The notes: generated by a model not told the origin, from the sequence alone. Shown: positions 1 to 6,582, counted from the stretch's first letter. The stretch is DNA of 12,885 nt from an uncultured Clostridia bacterium (GCA_944376785.1 CALWDV010000028.1:1-12885); one strand, 5' to 3'. Numbers and translations are program-made.

Positions 1-1
1 T

Positions 2-1411
2 AGAGTTGCATATTTGCTTTATAAATTAAAAGGAAAATTGAAAAGCAGTGAAGTTTTAATTTTATCTCCAAACGAAATGTTTTCGGGTTATATTTCTGAA
101 GTGTTGCCTGAATTAAACGAAGATAATGCATTAAACACAACTTTCGAAAAAATTATTTTTAACGAACTTGGCGAAAATATTGAGTTTGAAACAAAAAAAG
201 AACAAGTTGAAAGAAAAATATTTGGTAAATTTCCTGTTGATGAAGAAAAAAACAGTTATAATTTTTTAACTGAATTATATGCTTTTTTACAATCTTTTTT
301 AGTAAAATCATTCAAACCAACCAACATAAAATTGGGTGCATATAATATTCCTGAAAGTAAAATTGCTGGAATGTATTTTAAATCTTTTTCAAAGGTAATG
401 CCGTATAAACGAATTGAATGGATTATTGAAAATTTAATCGAAACATATTTTTCAAGTTTCGAAAAATTGGAATTTAAACTTCAAGAGTTTTTAAAAGCAA
501 AACTTTATAGAATGTTTGTTAACAATAATCCAATTAACATTTATAAAAAGTTTTTACAAAATAAAAATAAAAAATTCACATTACTTAATGGTAAAATAAA
601 ACACGAAGATATAATTGCAATTTTAATGGTTAACTATTTTATTTATGGAAGCATTGATTACACATCATATAAACATGTTGTTATTGATGAAGCACAGGAC
701 TATAATGCAATTCAACTATTTATTTTAAATTCATATTTTAATTGTTCAAAAACCATTGTTGGAGATTCATATCAATCTTTAAATGTTAACACAACAAACA
801 ATATTATTGAAAACATTGATAAAATTTTTAGTATTAGTAATGCAGAACATAAACTTGTTAATTTAAACAATTTTGAACTAAAAGAAATGAAAAAATTAAC
901 ATTAAGCAAAAGTTATAGGTCAAGTTATCAAATAACAAAATTAGCAAATTCTATTTTAAACAGAACCGATTGTGAAGCAATAAAAAGAATGGGTGAAAAT
1001 CCTGAGTTGATTAAAATAACTTCTAAATCTAATATGATTTCTAAATTAAAAAAATTATTTGAAAGATATGAAAAATTTGGATATAATAACATTGGAATTA
1101 TAACAAAAACCACAAAACAAAGTTTGCAAGTTTACAATTTATTAAAAGAAGATTTTAAATTTATAAAATTAGTTGCAAATAATGAAGAGTACACAAATGG
1201 TGTGGTAATAATTGATGCATTTGGGTCAAAAGGTTTAGAGTTTGATGCCGTTATTATTTTCAATGTGAACAATGAAGAATTTAAAACGGAACTTGATGCT
1301 CAACTTTTATATGTTGCAGTTACACGTGCATTGCATCAAATATGTTTGTTACACACAGGAAAACCTAGTTGTTTTATTGAAAATTATTTTAAAATTTTGG
1401 AGGAGAAATGA
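2..1411 (+). CDS. helD: HelD-like UvrD/Rep-family helicase (RNA polymerase recycling type), 5'-truncated
   Basis: This is the C-terminal 469 residues of a superfamily 1 ATPase; the frame is open to the left edge, so the N-terminus and Walker A are outside the window. Visible motifs in order are RVAYLLY and VLILSPNEMFSGYI near the start (HelD-like in wording), motif II DEAQD (bases 686-700), motif III GDSYQS, motif IV SYRSSYQ, motif V KGLEFDAV and motif VI YVAVTRAL. HelD proteins bind RNA polymerase and use ATP to strip it from stalled DNA/RNA complexes; that role is inferred from family resemblance. The RNA-polymerase-contacting N-terminal arm cannot be seen. The stop overlaps the hisS start (ATGA), which suggests co-transcription and translational coupling. 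A general UvrD-like helicase is the main alternative. The helicase class is certain and the HelD assignment is likely. Confidence 0.8.
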   Translation, partial: RVAYLLYKLKGKLKSSEVLILSPNEMFSGYISEVLPELNEDNALNTTFEKIIFNELGENIEFETKKEQVERKIFGKFPVDEEKNSYNFLTELYAFLQSFLVKSFKPTNIKLGAYNIPESKIAGMYFKSFSKVMPYKRIEWIIENLIETYFSSFEKLEFKLQEFLKAKLYRMFVNNNPINIYKKFLQNKNKKFTLLNGKIKHEDIIAILMVNYFIYGSIDYTSYKHVVIDEAQDYNAIQLFILNSYFNCSKTIVGDSYQSLNVNTTNNIIENIDKIFSISNAEHKLVNLNNFELKEMKKLTLSKSYRSSYQITKLANSILNRTDCEAIKRMGENPELIKITSKSNMISKLKKLFERYEKFGYNNIGIITKTTKQSLQVYNLLKEDFKFIKLVANNEEYTNGVVIIDAFGSKGLEFDAVIIFNVNNEEFKTELDAQLLYVAVTRALHQICLLHTGKPSCFIENYFKILEEK

Positions 1412-2655
1412 TAAATATACCAAAGGGAACAAAAGATGTTTTGCCAAGTGAAAGTTATAAATGGAATGAAGTTGAAAGAGTTGTGCAAGTTTTAAGAAAT
1501 AAATATAACTTACACGAAATTAAAACACCAATGTTTGAACACACTGAATTGTTTGTTAGAGGTGTTGGAAATAGCACAGATATTGTTAATAAGGAAATGT
1601 ACACATTTTTAGATAAAGGAAACAGAAGTATAACTTTAAAACCAGAAGGAACTGCTGGTGTGGCAAGAAGCTTTATTGAAAATGGACTATTTAATGAAAC
1701 TTTACCTTTAAAAGTTTATTACATTACTCCTTGTTTTAGATATGAACGTCCACAAGCAGGAAGATTAAGACAACACACTCAATTTGGTAGTGAATGGTTT
1801 GGTGTTGATAGTGTAGAAGCTGATGCAGAAATATTAATGTTAGCATCTGATTTCTATAAATCTTTTGGAATTAATCCAACAGTTTTAATTAACAACTTAG
1901 GATGTTCCGAATGTAGAAAAAAATATATTCAAGCATTAAAGAATTTCTTTGAACCACAAATTAAAGATATGTGCCCAGATTGTCAAAAAAGATTTGAAAC
2001 TAATCCATTAAGAATTTTGGATTGCAAGGTTGAAGAATGTAAAGCAATTAACAAAAACGCACCAGTTATAACAGATTATTTGTGTGATGATTGTAAAAAC
2101 AGGTTTGAAGAACTTAAAAAAGTTTTAACCGAAGTTGGAGTTAATTATAAATGTGATTCAATGCTTGTTAGGGGATTAGATTATTACACAAACTTAATTT
2201 TTGAATTTGTTGATGAAGATAAAAAACTTGGACAAAATGCACTTGGTGGTGGCGGAAGATATAATAATCTTGTTGAAGAATTAGGTGGAAAACCAACACC
2301 TGTTGTTGGGTTTGGAATTGGAATTGAAAGATTGCTATTATATTTAGAAAATAAAGGCATTGAAATTAAAAATAACCAACAACTTGAAGTTTATGTTGCA
2401 AACGCAACAAATAATTTAATTGAAATAATTAAGTTAACAAAGGTGCTTAGAGATAATAACATTTCAGCCGAAATGAATTTAACTCAAAGAACATTAAAAG
2501 CACAATTTAAATATGCCGATAAAATTAAGGCAAAATATGTTATGGTTGTAGGTGATGATGAATTAAATTCTAATAAGTTTACAATTAAAAACTTGGAAGA
2601 CGGTTCACAAACCCAAGTTGATAAACAAGATTTAATAAAATATTTTAAAGGTTAA
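1408..2655 (+). CDS. hisS: Histidyl-tRNA synthetase
   Basis: Class II synthetase that charges tRNA-His in the cytoplasm; 415 residues, normal for the family. The start IPKGTKDVLP is typical. Motif 2 is CFRYERPQAGRLRQHTQF (Arg111 contacts ATP), followed by the HisRS signature LVRGLDYYT and motif 3 region GFGIGIERLLLYL. A C-terminal anticodon-binding domain occupies roughly residues 325-415. The insertion domain holds eight cysteines in pairs (C166/C169, C189/C192, C206/C211, C226/C229), which looks like a metal-binding or former zinc site. ATG at 1408 is preceded by GGAGGAG and overlaps the upstream stop by four bases. It is followed two bases later by tcdA, as part of one operon. In Bacillus, aspS lies between these two genes; here it is missing. 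Confidence 0.97.
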   Translation: MINIPKGTKDVLPSESYKWNEVERVVQVLRNKYNLHEIKTPMFEHTELFVRGVGNSTDIVNKEMYTFLDKGNRSITLKPEGTAGVARSFIENGLFNETLPLKVYYITPCFRYERPQAGRLRQHTQFGSEWFGVDSVEADAEILMLASDFYKSFGINPTVLINNLGCSECRKKYIQALKNFFEPQIKDMCPDCQKRFETNPLRILDCKVEECKAINKNAPVITDYLCDDCKNRFEELKKVLTEVGVNYKCDSMLVRGLDYYTNLIFEFVDEDKKLGQNALGGGGRYNNLVEELGGKPTPVVGFGIGIERLLLYLENKGIEIKNNQQLEVYVANATNNLIEIIKLTKVLRDNNISAEMNLTQRTLKAQFKYADKIKAKYVMVVGDDELNSNKFTIKNLEDGSQTQVDKQDLIKYFKG

Positions 2656-2657
2656 TT

Positions 2658-3332
2658 ATGTCATTTACTGAAAGAACAGAACTTTTAATTGGAAAAGAAG
2701 GATTAAAAAAACTTAATAATAGTCATATTGCAGTTTTTGGTGTTGGTGGTGTTGGTGGTTATGCTTGTGAAATGTTGGTTAGAGCAGGTGTGGGTGAAAT
2801 TACTATTGTTGATTTTGACACGGTTTCAAGTTCAAATATTAACAGGCAAATAATTGCTTTAAATTCAACAGTTGGGAAATTAAAAGTTGATGTTTTAAAA
2901 GATAGGTTGTTAGATATTAATCCTAATTTAATAGTTCATTCTTATCCTGTTAAATATGATGAAAAAACAAAAAATGACTTATTAAATGTTAATTACACAT
3001 ATGTTATTGATGCCATTGATATGGTTACAAATAAAATTGATTTAATAAAATCATGTCATAATTTAAACCTAAACATTGTTAGTGCAATGGGCGCAGGAAA
3101 TAGAGTTGATATTCCTAATTTTGAAGTTACAGACATTTATAAAACCTATAATGATGGATTAGCCAAAGTACTACGCAAAAAGTTAAAAGAAGCCCAAATA
3201 AAGCATCATAATGTTGTTTTCACAAAATCACTTGCAAACCCAAACGGAAACATTGTTGGAAGCATTTCATATTATCCTTCAATGTGTGGTTGTGTTCTTG
3301 CAGGATTTGTAATTAATGAAATTTTAAAATAA
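2658..3332 (+). CDS. tcdA: tRNA threonylcarbamoyladenosine dehydratase (ThiF/E1-like)
   Basis: An E1-like ATP-binding protein of 224 residues that would convert t6A37 in ANN-decoding tRNAs to the cyclic form ct6A, using ATP. The nucleotide-binding loop GVGGVGG is at residues 28-34, the acidic ATP ribose contact IVDFD at 50-54, and NRQI at 62-65. The later segments DAIDMVTNK and SAMGAGNRVD, followed by IYKTYNDGLAKVLR, resemble TcdA (YrvM/CsdL) rather than ThiF or MoeB. The C-terminal SMCGCVLAGFVINEIL matches the usual closing helix. There is no C-terminal rhodanese or MoeZ part. The start has only a weak AAAGG site and lies two bases after hisS, so coupling to hisS translation is plausible. 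TcdA in Bacillus also sits just downstream of the hisS-aspS pair, which supports the call. Confidence 0.9.
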   Translation: MSFTERTELLIGKEGLKKLNNSHIAVFGVGGVGGYACEMLVRAGVGEITIVDFDTVSSSNINRQIIALNSTVGKLKVDVLKDRLLDINPNLIVHSYPVKYDEKTKNDLLNVNYTYVIDAIDMVTNKIDLIKSCHNLNLNIVSAMGAGNRVDIPNFEVTDIYKTYNDGLAKVLRKKLKEAQIKHHNVVFTKSLANPNGNIVGSISYYPSMCGCVLAGFVINEILK

Positions 3333-3360
3333 AAGATGTTACATAGTGGGGGGAATTGTA

Positions 3361-3675
3361 ATGATAAAAGAAATTAAAACAGAAGAATTTGAAAGTGAAT
3401 TAAAAAAGAATGAAGTTGTTTTAGTTGAGTTTTTTGGAACTTGGTGTATGCCATGCAAAATGCTTTCTTCAATTTTAGATAAAGTTGATGAAAAAATGGA
3501 AAATAAACTAACAATTTTAAAAGTTGATGTTGATGCAAATATGGATTTAGTTAGAAAATATGGGGTTTTAACAACACCAACATTAATAGTTTTTAAAAAT
3601 GAGATGGAAGTTGATAAGGTTGTTGGTTTTAGACAAGAAAAACAAATTATTGATTTAGTTTCACAATATATGTAA
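3361..3675 (+). CDS. trxA: Thioredoxin
   Basis: A single-domain thioredoxin of 104 residues that reduces disulfides in cytoplasmic proteins. The active site is FGTWCMPCK (Cys29 and Cys32), followed by the central KVDVDANMDLVRKYGV strand-helix and the cis-proline loop TTPTLIVF. The active site has Met where the common form has Gly (WCMPC instead of WCGPC), a variant seen in some thioredoxin-like proteins that may shift the redox potential. ATG at 3361 is chosen over the upstream in-frame GTG at 3346 because the run GGGGGG just upstream acts as the ribosome site and lies inside the longer reading frame. It is the last gene of the helD-hisS-tcdA-trxA run and is followed directly by a strong terminator. 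Confidence 0.93.
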   Translation: MIKEIKTEEFESELKKNEVVLVEFFGTWCMPCKMLSSILDKVDEKMENKLTILKVDVDANMDLVRKYGVLTTPTLIVFKNEMEVDKVVGFRQEKQIIDLVSQYM

Positions 3676-3684
3676 TTTATAATT

Positions 3685-3716
3685 AAAATAGTTCTTTTAT
3701 AAAGGGCTATTTTTTA
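3685..3716 (+). terminator. Rho-independent terminator after trxA
   Basis: The left arm 3685-3697 pairs with the right arm 3701-3713 around a 3-base loop (TAT). The core is AATAGTTCTTT with AAAGGGCTATT, including two G-U pairs, and the downstream strand runs into T-rich sequence. It separates the hisS operon from the iscS promoter. Confidence 0.85.
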
Positions 3717-3724
3717 TTTAGATA

Positions 3725-3753
3725 TTGACAATAATTGGTTAACAAATTATAAT
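3725..3753 (+). promoter_or_regulatory. Sigma-A promoter of iscS-iscU
   Basis: A perfect -35 TTGACA (3725-3730) and a perfect -10 TATAAT (3748-3753) are separated by exactly 17 bases. The expected start of transcription is near 3760, leaving a leader of about 25 bases before the chosen iscS ATG. Both boxes match the consensus fully, the best promoter in the window. Such a strong core promoter usually implies control by a repressor, for which there is a candidate site (3731-3750). Confidence 0.88.
3731..3750 (+). promoter_or_regulatory. Candidate palindromic operator within the iscS promoter
   Basis: A 20-base near-palindrome with half sites ATAATTGGTT and AACAAATTAT; nine of ten base pairs are symmetric and the centre is GTTAAC. 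It fills the spacer between -35 and -10 and covers the first half of the -10 box, exactly where a dimeric repressor would block RNA polymerase. The regulator is unknown. An Rrf2-type Fe-S or cysteine sensor (IscR or CymR class) is a guess from the target genes, and no such gene lies in the window. AT-rich sequence yields such palindromes by chance now and then. Confidence 0.5.
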
Positions 3754-3785
3754 TTAAATAATAAAAAATGAATGGAAGTAACATA

Positions 3786-4958
3786 ATGTCAAAAAGAATT
3801 TATTTAGATAATGCAGCAACAACACAAGTTAGTGGGGAAGTTTTAAATGAAATGCTTCCTTATTTTACCAGTATTTATGGAAATTCTAACAGTTTGCATA
3901 GTTTTGGTAGAGAAGCTGATAACGGAGTTGACACTGCTCGTGAACGTGTTGCCAAAGCAATAAATGCAAGTAGTTCAGAAATTTATTTTACTAGTGGTGG
4001 AACAGAAGCTAATAACTGGGCTTTAAGAGGAATTGCATATGCAAATCAAAAGCGTGGTAAACACATAATAACCACACAAATTGAACATCATTCAATTTTA
4101 GAAACATGCAAAGAATTAGAACAAGAAGGTTTTGAAGTTTCTTATTTACCAGTTGATGAAACTGGTTTGGTTTCAATAACCGAATTGTTGCATGAAATTA
4201 GACCAGACACAATTTTGGTTTCAATTATGGCTGTTAATAATGAAGTTGGAACAATTCAACATTTAAAAGCAATTGGTGAAATAATGAAAGATTATAAAGC
4301 ATTTTTTCACACAGATGCAGTTCAAGCAATGAGTGTTTTAGATATTGATGTTGATGAAATGCATATTGATTTAATGAGTATTTCTTCTCATAAATTGCAT
4401 GGACCAAAAGGCGTTGGTGCTTTGTATGTAAGAAAAGGAACTCCAATAAAAAAATTTATGTATGGTGGAGAACAAGAAAGAAACAAACGTGGTGGAACAA
4501 CAAATGTTCCAGGAATTGTTGGTTTTGGTAAAGCAGTTGAAAACACAAAAAGAGATTTAAATATTGTTAATAAAAAACTTAATGCATTATCAAATTATTT
4601 TATTAAAAAAATTGAATATGAAATTCCTAACATTAAAATTAATGGAAATTTAAACCAAAAAGCTCCTGGAATTGTTAATGTTTCTTTTAAATATGTTGAA
4701 GGCGAAAGTGTTTTAATAAAATTAGATTTAAATGGTATTGCTGTTTCAACTGGTTCTGCTTGTGCATCGGGAAGTTTGCAAAAATCTCATGTTTTAAAAG
4801 CAATGGGGTTAAAATATGAAGATATTAATGGCGCAATTAGATTTTCTTTTGGTGTTGATATTACAAATGACGACATTGATTTTGTGGTTAGAAAATTAAC
4901 ACAAATAGTTGAAGAATTAAGGGCAATGAGTCCATTAAACAAAAAGATAAAAAAATAA
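3786..4958 (+). CDS. iscS: Cysteine desulfurase (NifS/IscS family)
   Basis: A PLP enzyme of 390 residues that takes sulfur from cysteine as a persulfide and passes it to a scaffold or to tRNA thiolation enzymes. The N-terminus YLDNAATT is the family hallmark. IEHHSILET carries the PLP-stacking His. The Schiff-base Lys203 is in SSHKLHGPKGVGALYV, and the catalytic Cys326 is in STGSACASGS, on a loop of the long IscS type, not the short SufS type. ATG at 3786 is preferred over ATG at 3768: GGAAG lies seven bases ahead, and the upstream ATG would be only about eight bases from the predicted transcript start. The partner iscU gene follows after 13 bases. In Bacillus the equivalent gene (yrvO) is followed by mnmA; here mnmA is replaced by the scaffold gene. 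Confidence 0.95.
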   Translation: MSKRIYLDNAATTQVSGEVLNEMLPYFTSIYGNSNSLHSFGREADNGVDTARERVAKAINASSSEIYFTSGGTEANNWALRGIAYANQKRGKHIITTQIEHHSILETCKELEQEGFEVSYLPVDETGLVSITELLHEIRPDTILVSIMAVNNEVGTIQHLKAIGEIMKDYKAFFHTDAVQAMSVLDIDVDEMHIDLMSISSHKLHGPKGVGALYVRKGTPIKKFMYGGEQERNKRGGTTNVPGIVGFGKAVENTKRDLNIVNKKLNALSNYFIKKIEYEIPNIKINGNLNQKAPGIVNVSFKYVEGESVLIKLDLNGIAVSTGSACASGSLQKSHVLKAMGLKYEDINGAIRFSFGVDITNDDIDFVVRKLTQIVEELRAMSPLNKKIKK

Positions 4959-4971
4959 GGGAAAATAAAAA

Positions 4972-5433
4972 ATGTATAATAGCAAAGTGATAGAAATCTT
5001 TAATAATCCTAAAAACGTTGGTGAATTAAAAGGTGCAAATGGTATTGGCACAGTTGGAAACGAAGCTTGTGGTGATATTATGAAGCTTTATTTAAAAATT
5101 GATGATAAGGGCATAATTCAAGATGCAAGTTTTAAAACATTTGGTTGTGCTGCTGCCATTGTTTCTAGTTCGGTTGCAACAGAAATGATAAAAGGAAAAT
5201 CTATTGAAGAAGCATTAAAACTTGAAAATCAACAAATAATTGATTATTTAGGTGGACTTCCAGATAATAAAATTCATTGTAGTATTTTAGCAAAAGAAGC
5301 AATAACAGAAGCCATTAAAGATTATAAAAATAAAATGGCAAAAAAAGCTAAAAAAGCATTAAATGAACTAAAAAATTTAAAAGCAATAAAAAATGCAAAA
5401 TCTTCTAAAATAAATAAAGATAAGAAAGCGTAA
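4972..5433 (+). CDS. iscU: Fe-S cluster scaffold protein, IscU/NifU N-terminal type, with Lys-rich tail
   Basis: The scaffold on which sulfur from IscS and iron are built into an Fe-S cluster before transfer to target proteins. The three cluster-ligand cysteines are all present: Cys33 in NEACGD, Cys59 in FGCAAAIVSSS and Cys103 in KIHCSILA. Asp35 beside the first Cys, important for cluster release in the family, is kept. The start NSKVIEIFNNPKNVGEL fits NifU-like proteins of clostridia. The IscU core ends near residue 115; beyond it is an unusual tail of about 35 residues with repeated Lys and Ala, predicted mainly helical and strongly basic. The full NifU ferredoxin-like and C-terminal domains are absent. 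The start has AAGGGA upstream. It forms a two-gene operon with iscS and its stop codon lies in the terminator hairpin. Confidence 0.93.
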   Translation: MYNSKVIEIFNNPKNVGELKGANGIGTVGNEACGDIMKLYLKIDDKGIIQDASFKTFGCAAAIVSSSVATEMIKGKSIEEALKLENQQIIDYLGGLPDNKIHCSILAKEAITEAIKDYKNKMAKKAKKALNELKNLKAIKNAKSSKINKDKKA

Positions 5434-5447
5434 AGCTTTCTTTTTTT
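5422..5447 (+). terminator. Rho-independent terminator overlapping the iscU stop codon
   Basis: The arm AAGAAAGC (5422-5429) pairs perfectly with GCTTTCTT (5435-5442) around GTAAA, followed by a T run to 5447. The last three iscU codons form the left arm and the stop TAA is in the loop, so a ribosome finishing iscU would cover the hairpin. Confidence 0.88.
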
Positions 5448-5536
5448 GTTAAAAATTGTTAATTAAAATAATAGAAATTGTTGTATTAATATTGTTAAAA
5501 AAACCAATAATAAATTAAAAACTAAGGAGGAAAATT

Positions 5537-5671
5537 ATGAAAGATTGTTTATTATTGGGAATGGCACTAGGTTTAATTGCCGGTGCATTAATTGTAACAA
5601 ATAATGCAAAAGCCGAAGAAATGGTTGAAAAAGGCAAAAAAGCAATAAAAAAACAAATTGAAAAAATGTAA
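5537..5671 (+). CDS. Small single-pass membrane protein, YtxH-like, 44 residues
   Basis: ATG at 5537 is preceded by a full AAGGAGG (5524-5530) at good spacing, and the frame runs 44 codons to TAA. Residues 4-20 are hydrophobic and Gly/Ala-rich (CLLLGMALGLIAGALIV), a clear membrane segment. The rest is a charged helix (AEEMVEKGKKAIKKQIEKM) that would lie in the cytoplasm. This layout resembles short YtxH-like proteins of Bacillota, which have one membrane anchor followed by a basic amphipathic helix. Function is unknown; a stress or envelope role is only a family-level guess. It stands alone between the iscU terminator and the ruvX promoter, so it is probably its own transcription unit, though I could not find a convincing promoter. 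The strong ribosome site and clean composition make it real rather than noise. Confidence 0.8.
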   Translation: MKDCLLLGMALGLIAGALIVTNNAKAEEMVEKGKKAIKKQIEKM

Positions 5672-5681
5672 TTAATAGTTT

Positions 5682-5699
5682 TTTAATTTGCAAATTAAA
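5682..5699 (+). promoter_or_regulatory. Perfect 18-bp palindrome over the ruvX -35 box
   Basis: TTTAATTTG joins directly to CAAATTAAA, a perfect two-fold symmetric site with no spacer. It covers the proposed -35 box (5688-5693). The lack of a loop makes an RNA hairpin unlikely, so a DNA-binding dimer site is the simplest reading. The regulator is unknown, and chance formation in AT-rich DNA is possible. Confidence 0.4.
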
Positions 5700-5716
5700 T
5701 TAAATTATGGTATTAT
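5688..5716 (+). promoter_or_regulatory. Candidate sigma-A promoter of ruvX
   Basis: TTGCAA (5688-5693, four of six consensus bases) and TATTAT (5711-5716, five of six) are separated by 17 bases. The expected start point, about seven bases after the -10 box, falls on or next to the ruvX ATG at 5723, which would give a leaderless or almost leaderless message. Confidence 0.55.
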
Positions 5717-5722
5717 TTGTGT

Positions 5723-6157
5723 ATGGAAAGCACATACTATAAAACAATGGGTTTAGACCTTGGAGAAAGAAGAATAGGAATTGCACTTAGTGATTTAATG
5801 GGCATAATTGCCACTGGGCTTGAAACATACGAGCGCAAAGATATTAAATCTGATTGTGAATATATTTCTAAACTTGTTTCAAAACATGGTGTAAAAGAAA
5901 TTGTGGTTGGGCTTCCTAAAAATATGGACGGCACCAGTGGTGAACGTGTTAATAAAACATATGAATTTTGCGAAGTTTTAAAAAAATATACCAATGCCAA
6001 AATTGTGTTTTATGATGAACGACTAACTACTGTTGCAGCAGAAAAATTGCTGATTTCTGCCGATGTGTCCAGACAAAAAAGAAAAACTGTAATAGATAAA
6101 TTGGCAGCAACAATAATCTTACAGGACTATTTAAACTTCAATCAAAGGGGAAAATAA
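5723..6157 (+). CDS. ruvX: RuvX/YqgF pre-16S rRNA nuclease, RNase H-like fold
   Basis: A protein of 144 residues, typical for the YqgF/RuvX family, which trims the 5' end of pre-16S rRNA and was first proposed as a Holliday-junction resolvase. The first catalytic Asp is Asp12 in MGLDLGERRIGIALSD. The other acidic sites are in FYDERLTT and in the closing DKLAATIILQDYL. VVGLPKNMDGTSGE is the conserved glycine-rich loop. ATG at 5723 has no ribosome site and sits where transcription should start. An upstream TTG (5717) would be even further inside the promoter. An internal ATG at 5747 also lacks a well-spaced ribosome site but would still keep the whole conserved core. It is followed one base later by the DUF1292 gene, as in Bacillus yrrK-yrzB, where alaS and yrzL come first; both are missing here. 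Confidence 0.92.
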   Translation: MESTYYKTMGLDLGERRIGIALSDLMGIIATGLETYERKDIKSDCEYISKLVSKHGVKEIVVGLPKNMDGTSGERVNKTYEFCEVLKKYTNAKIVFYDERLTTVAAEKLLISADVSRQKRKTVIDKLAATIILQDYLNFNQRGK

Positions 6158-6158
6158 A

Positions 6159-6479
6159 ATGAGTAAAGAAGAAAAAAGTCAAATCGAACTATTGTTAGAT
6201 GAAAATAATACCGATAATTTAAAACTTTATGATGAAAACAATAAAGAAACAGAATTCGAACAAGTTGCAGTTATTCCACTAAACGGAAAAATTTATGCAA
6301 TTTTAAAACCTGTAACAAAAATTGTTGGTGTTAATGATGATGAAGCATTAGTTTTTGTTATTGAGGAAATTGATGACGAAGATTGTTTAGTTATTGTTGA
6401 TGATGAAAAAGTTGTTGACGATGTATTTAAAGAATACTATGACCTTTTAAAAGAAGAAGGCATTAATGTTGAAGAATAA
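6159..6479 (+). CDS. yrzB: DUF1292 protein (YrzB family)
   Basis: A 106-residue acidic protein of the DUF1292 family, widespread in Bacillota and usually just downstream of ruvX. The family core is visible as LKLYDENNKETEFEQVAVIP, then YAILKPV, then DDEALVFVIEE and DCLVIVDDEKVVDDVFKEYY. There is no signal peptide, membrane segment or recognisable catalytic motif, so it is probably a cytoplasmic protein. Its molecular role is not established and none is proposed here beyond the link to RuvX by position. The acidic N-terminal stretch of about 20 residues is variable in the family. The start has AAAGGGG at good spacing and lies one base after ruvX, so the two are co-transcribed and probably translationally coupled. 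A strong terminator follows at once. In Bacillus, mltG comes next; here it does not. Confidence 0.9.
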   Translation: MSKEEKSQIELLLDENNTDNLKLYDENNKETEFEQVAVIPLNGKIYAILKPVTKIVGVNDDEALVFVIEEIDDEDCLVIVDDEKVVDDVFKEYYDLLKEEGINVEE

Positions 6480-6480
6480 A

Positions 6481-6508
6481 AATAAAGGGAAAACCCTTTA
6501 TTTTTTTT
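6481..6508 (+). terminator. Rho-independent terminator after DUF1292 gene
   Basis: AATAAAGGG (6481-6489) pairs perfectly with CCCTTTATT (6494-6502) around AAAA, followed by an eight-base T run. It ends the ruvX transcript. Confidence 0.92.
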
Positions 6509-6553
6509 GCTTAAAATTAATTTATTAAAATTTATAAAATAATTAATTTATGG

Positions 6554-6582
6554 TTGAAAAATAAATATTTATATGATAAAAT
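6554..6582 (+). promoter_or_regulatory. Extended -10 sigma-A promoter of rpsB-tsf
   Basis: TTGAAA (6554-6559, five of six), a 17-base spacer, and TAAAAT (6577-6582, five of six) preceded by TG at 6574-6575, which is the extended -10 motif. The transcript should start near 6589, giving a leader of about 100 bases before rpsB, much longer than the other leaders in this window. Confidence 0.8.

Noticed and set aside
3346..3360. Extended trxA start at GTG 3346
   Set aside because: The extra codons are made of the G-rich ribosome site itself (GTG GGG GGA), and ATG 3361 gives a normal thioredoxin N-terminus.
3737..3747. The 11-base word GGTTAACAAAT in the iscS promoter is the exact reverse complement of 6613-6623 in the rpsB leader
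   Set aside because: Eleven-base matches are expected by chance in a sequence this AT-rich, and the two sites have different settings (DNA palindrome versus RNA stem).
5448..5536. Promoter for the 44-residue membrane protein
   Set aside because: Several TTGTTA and TATTAA words occur, but none pair at 16-18 base spacing, so no promoter is called.
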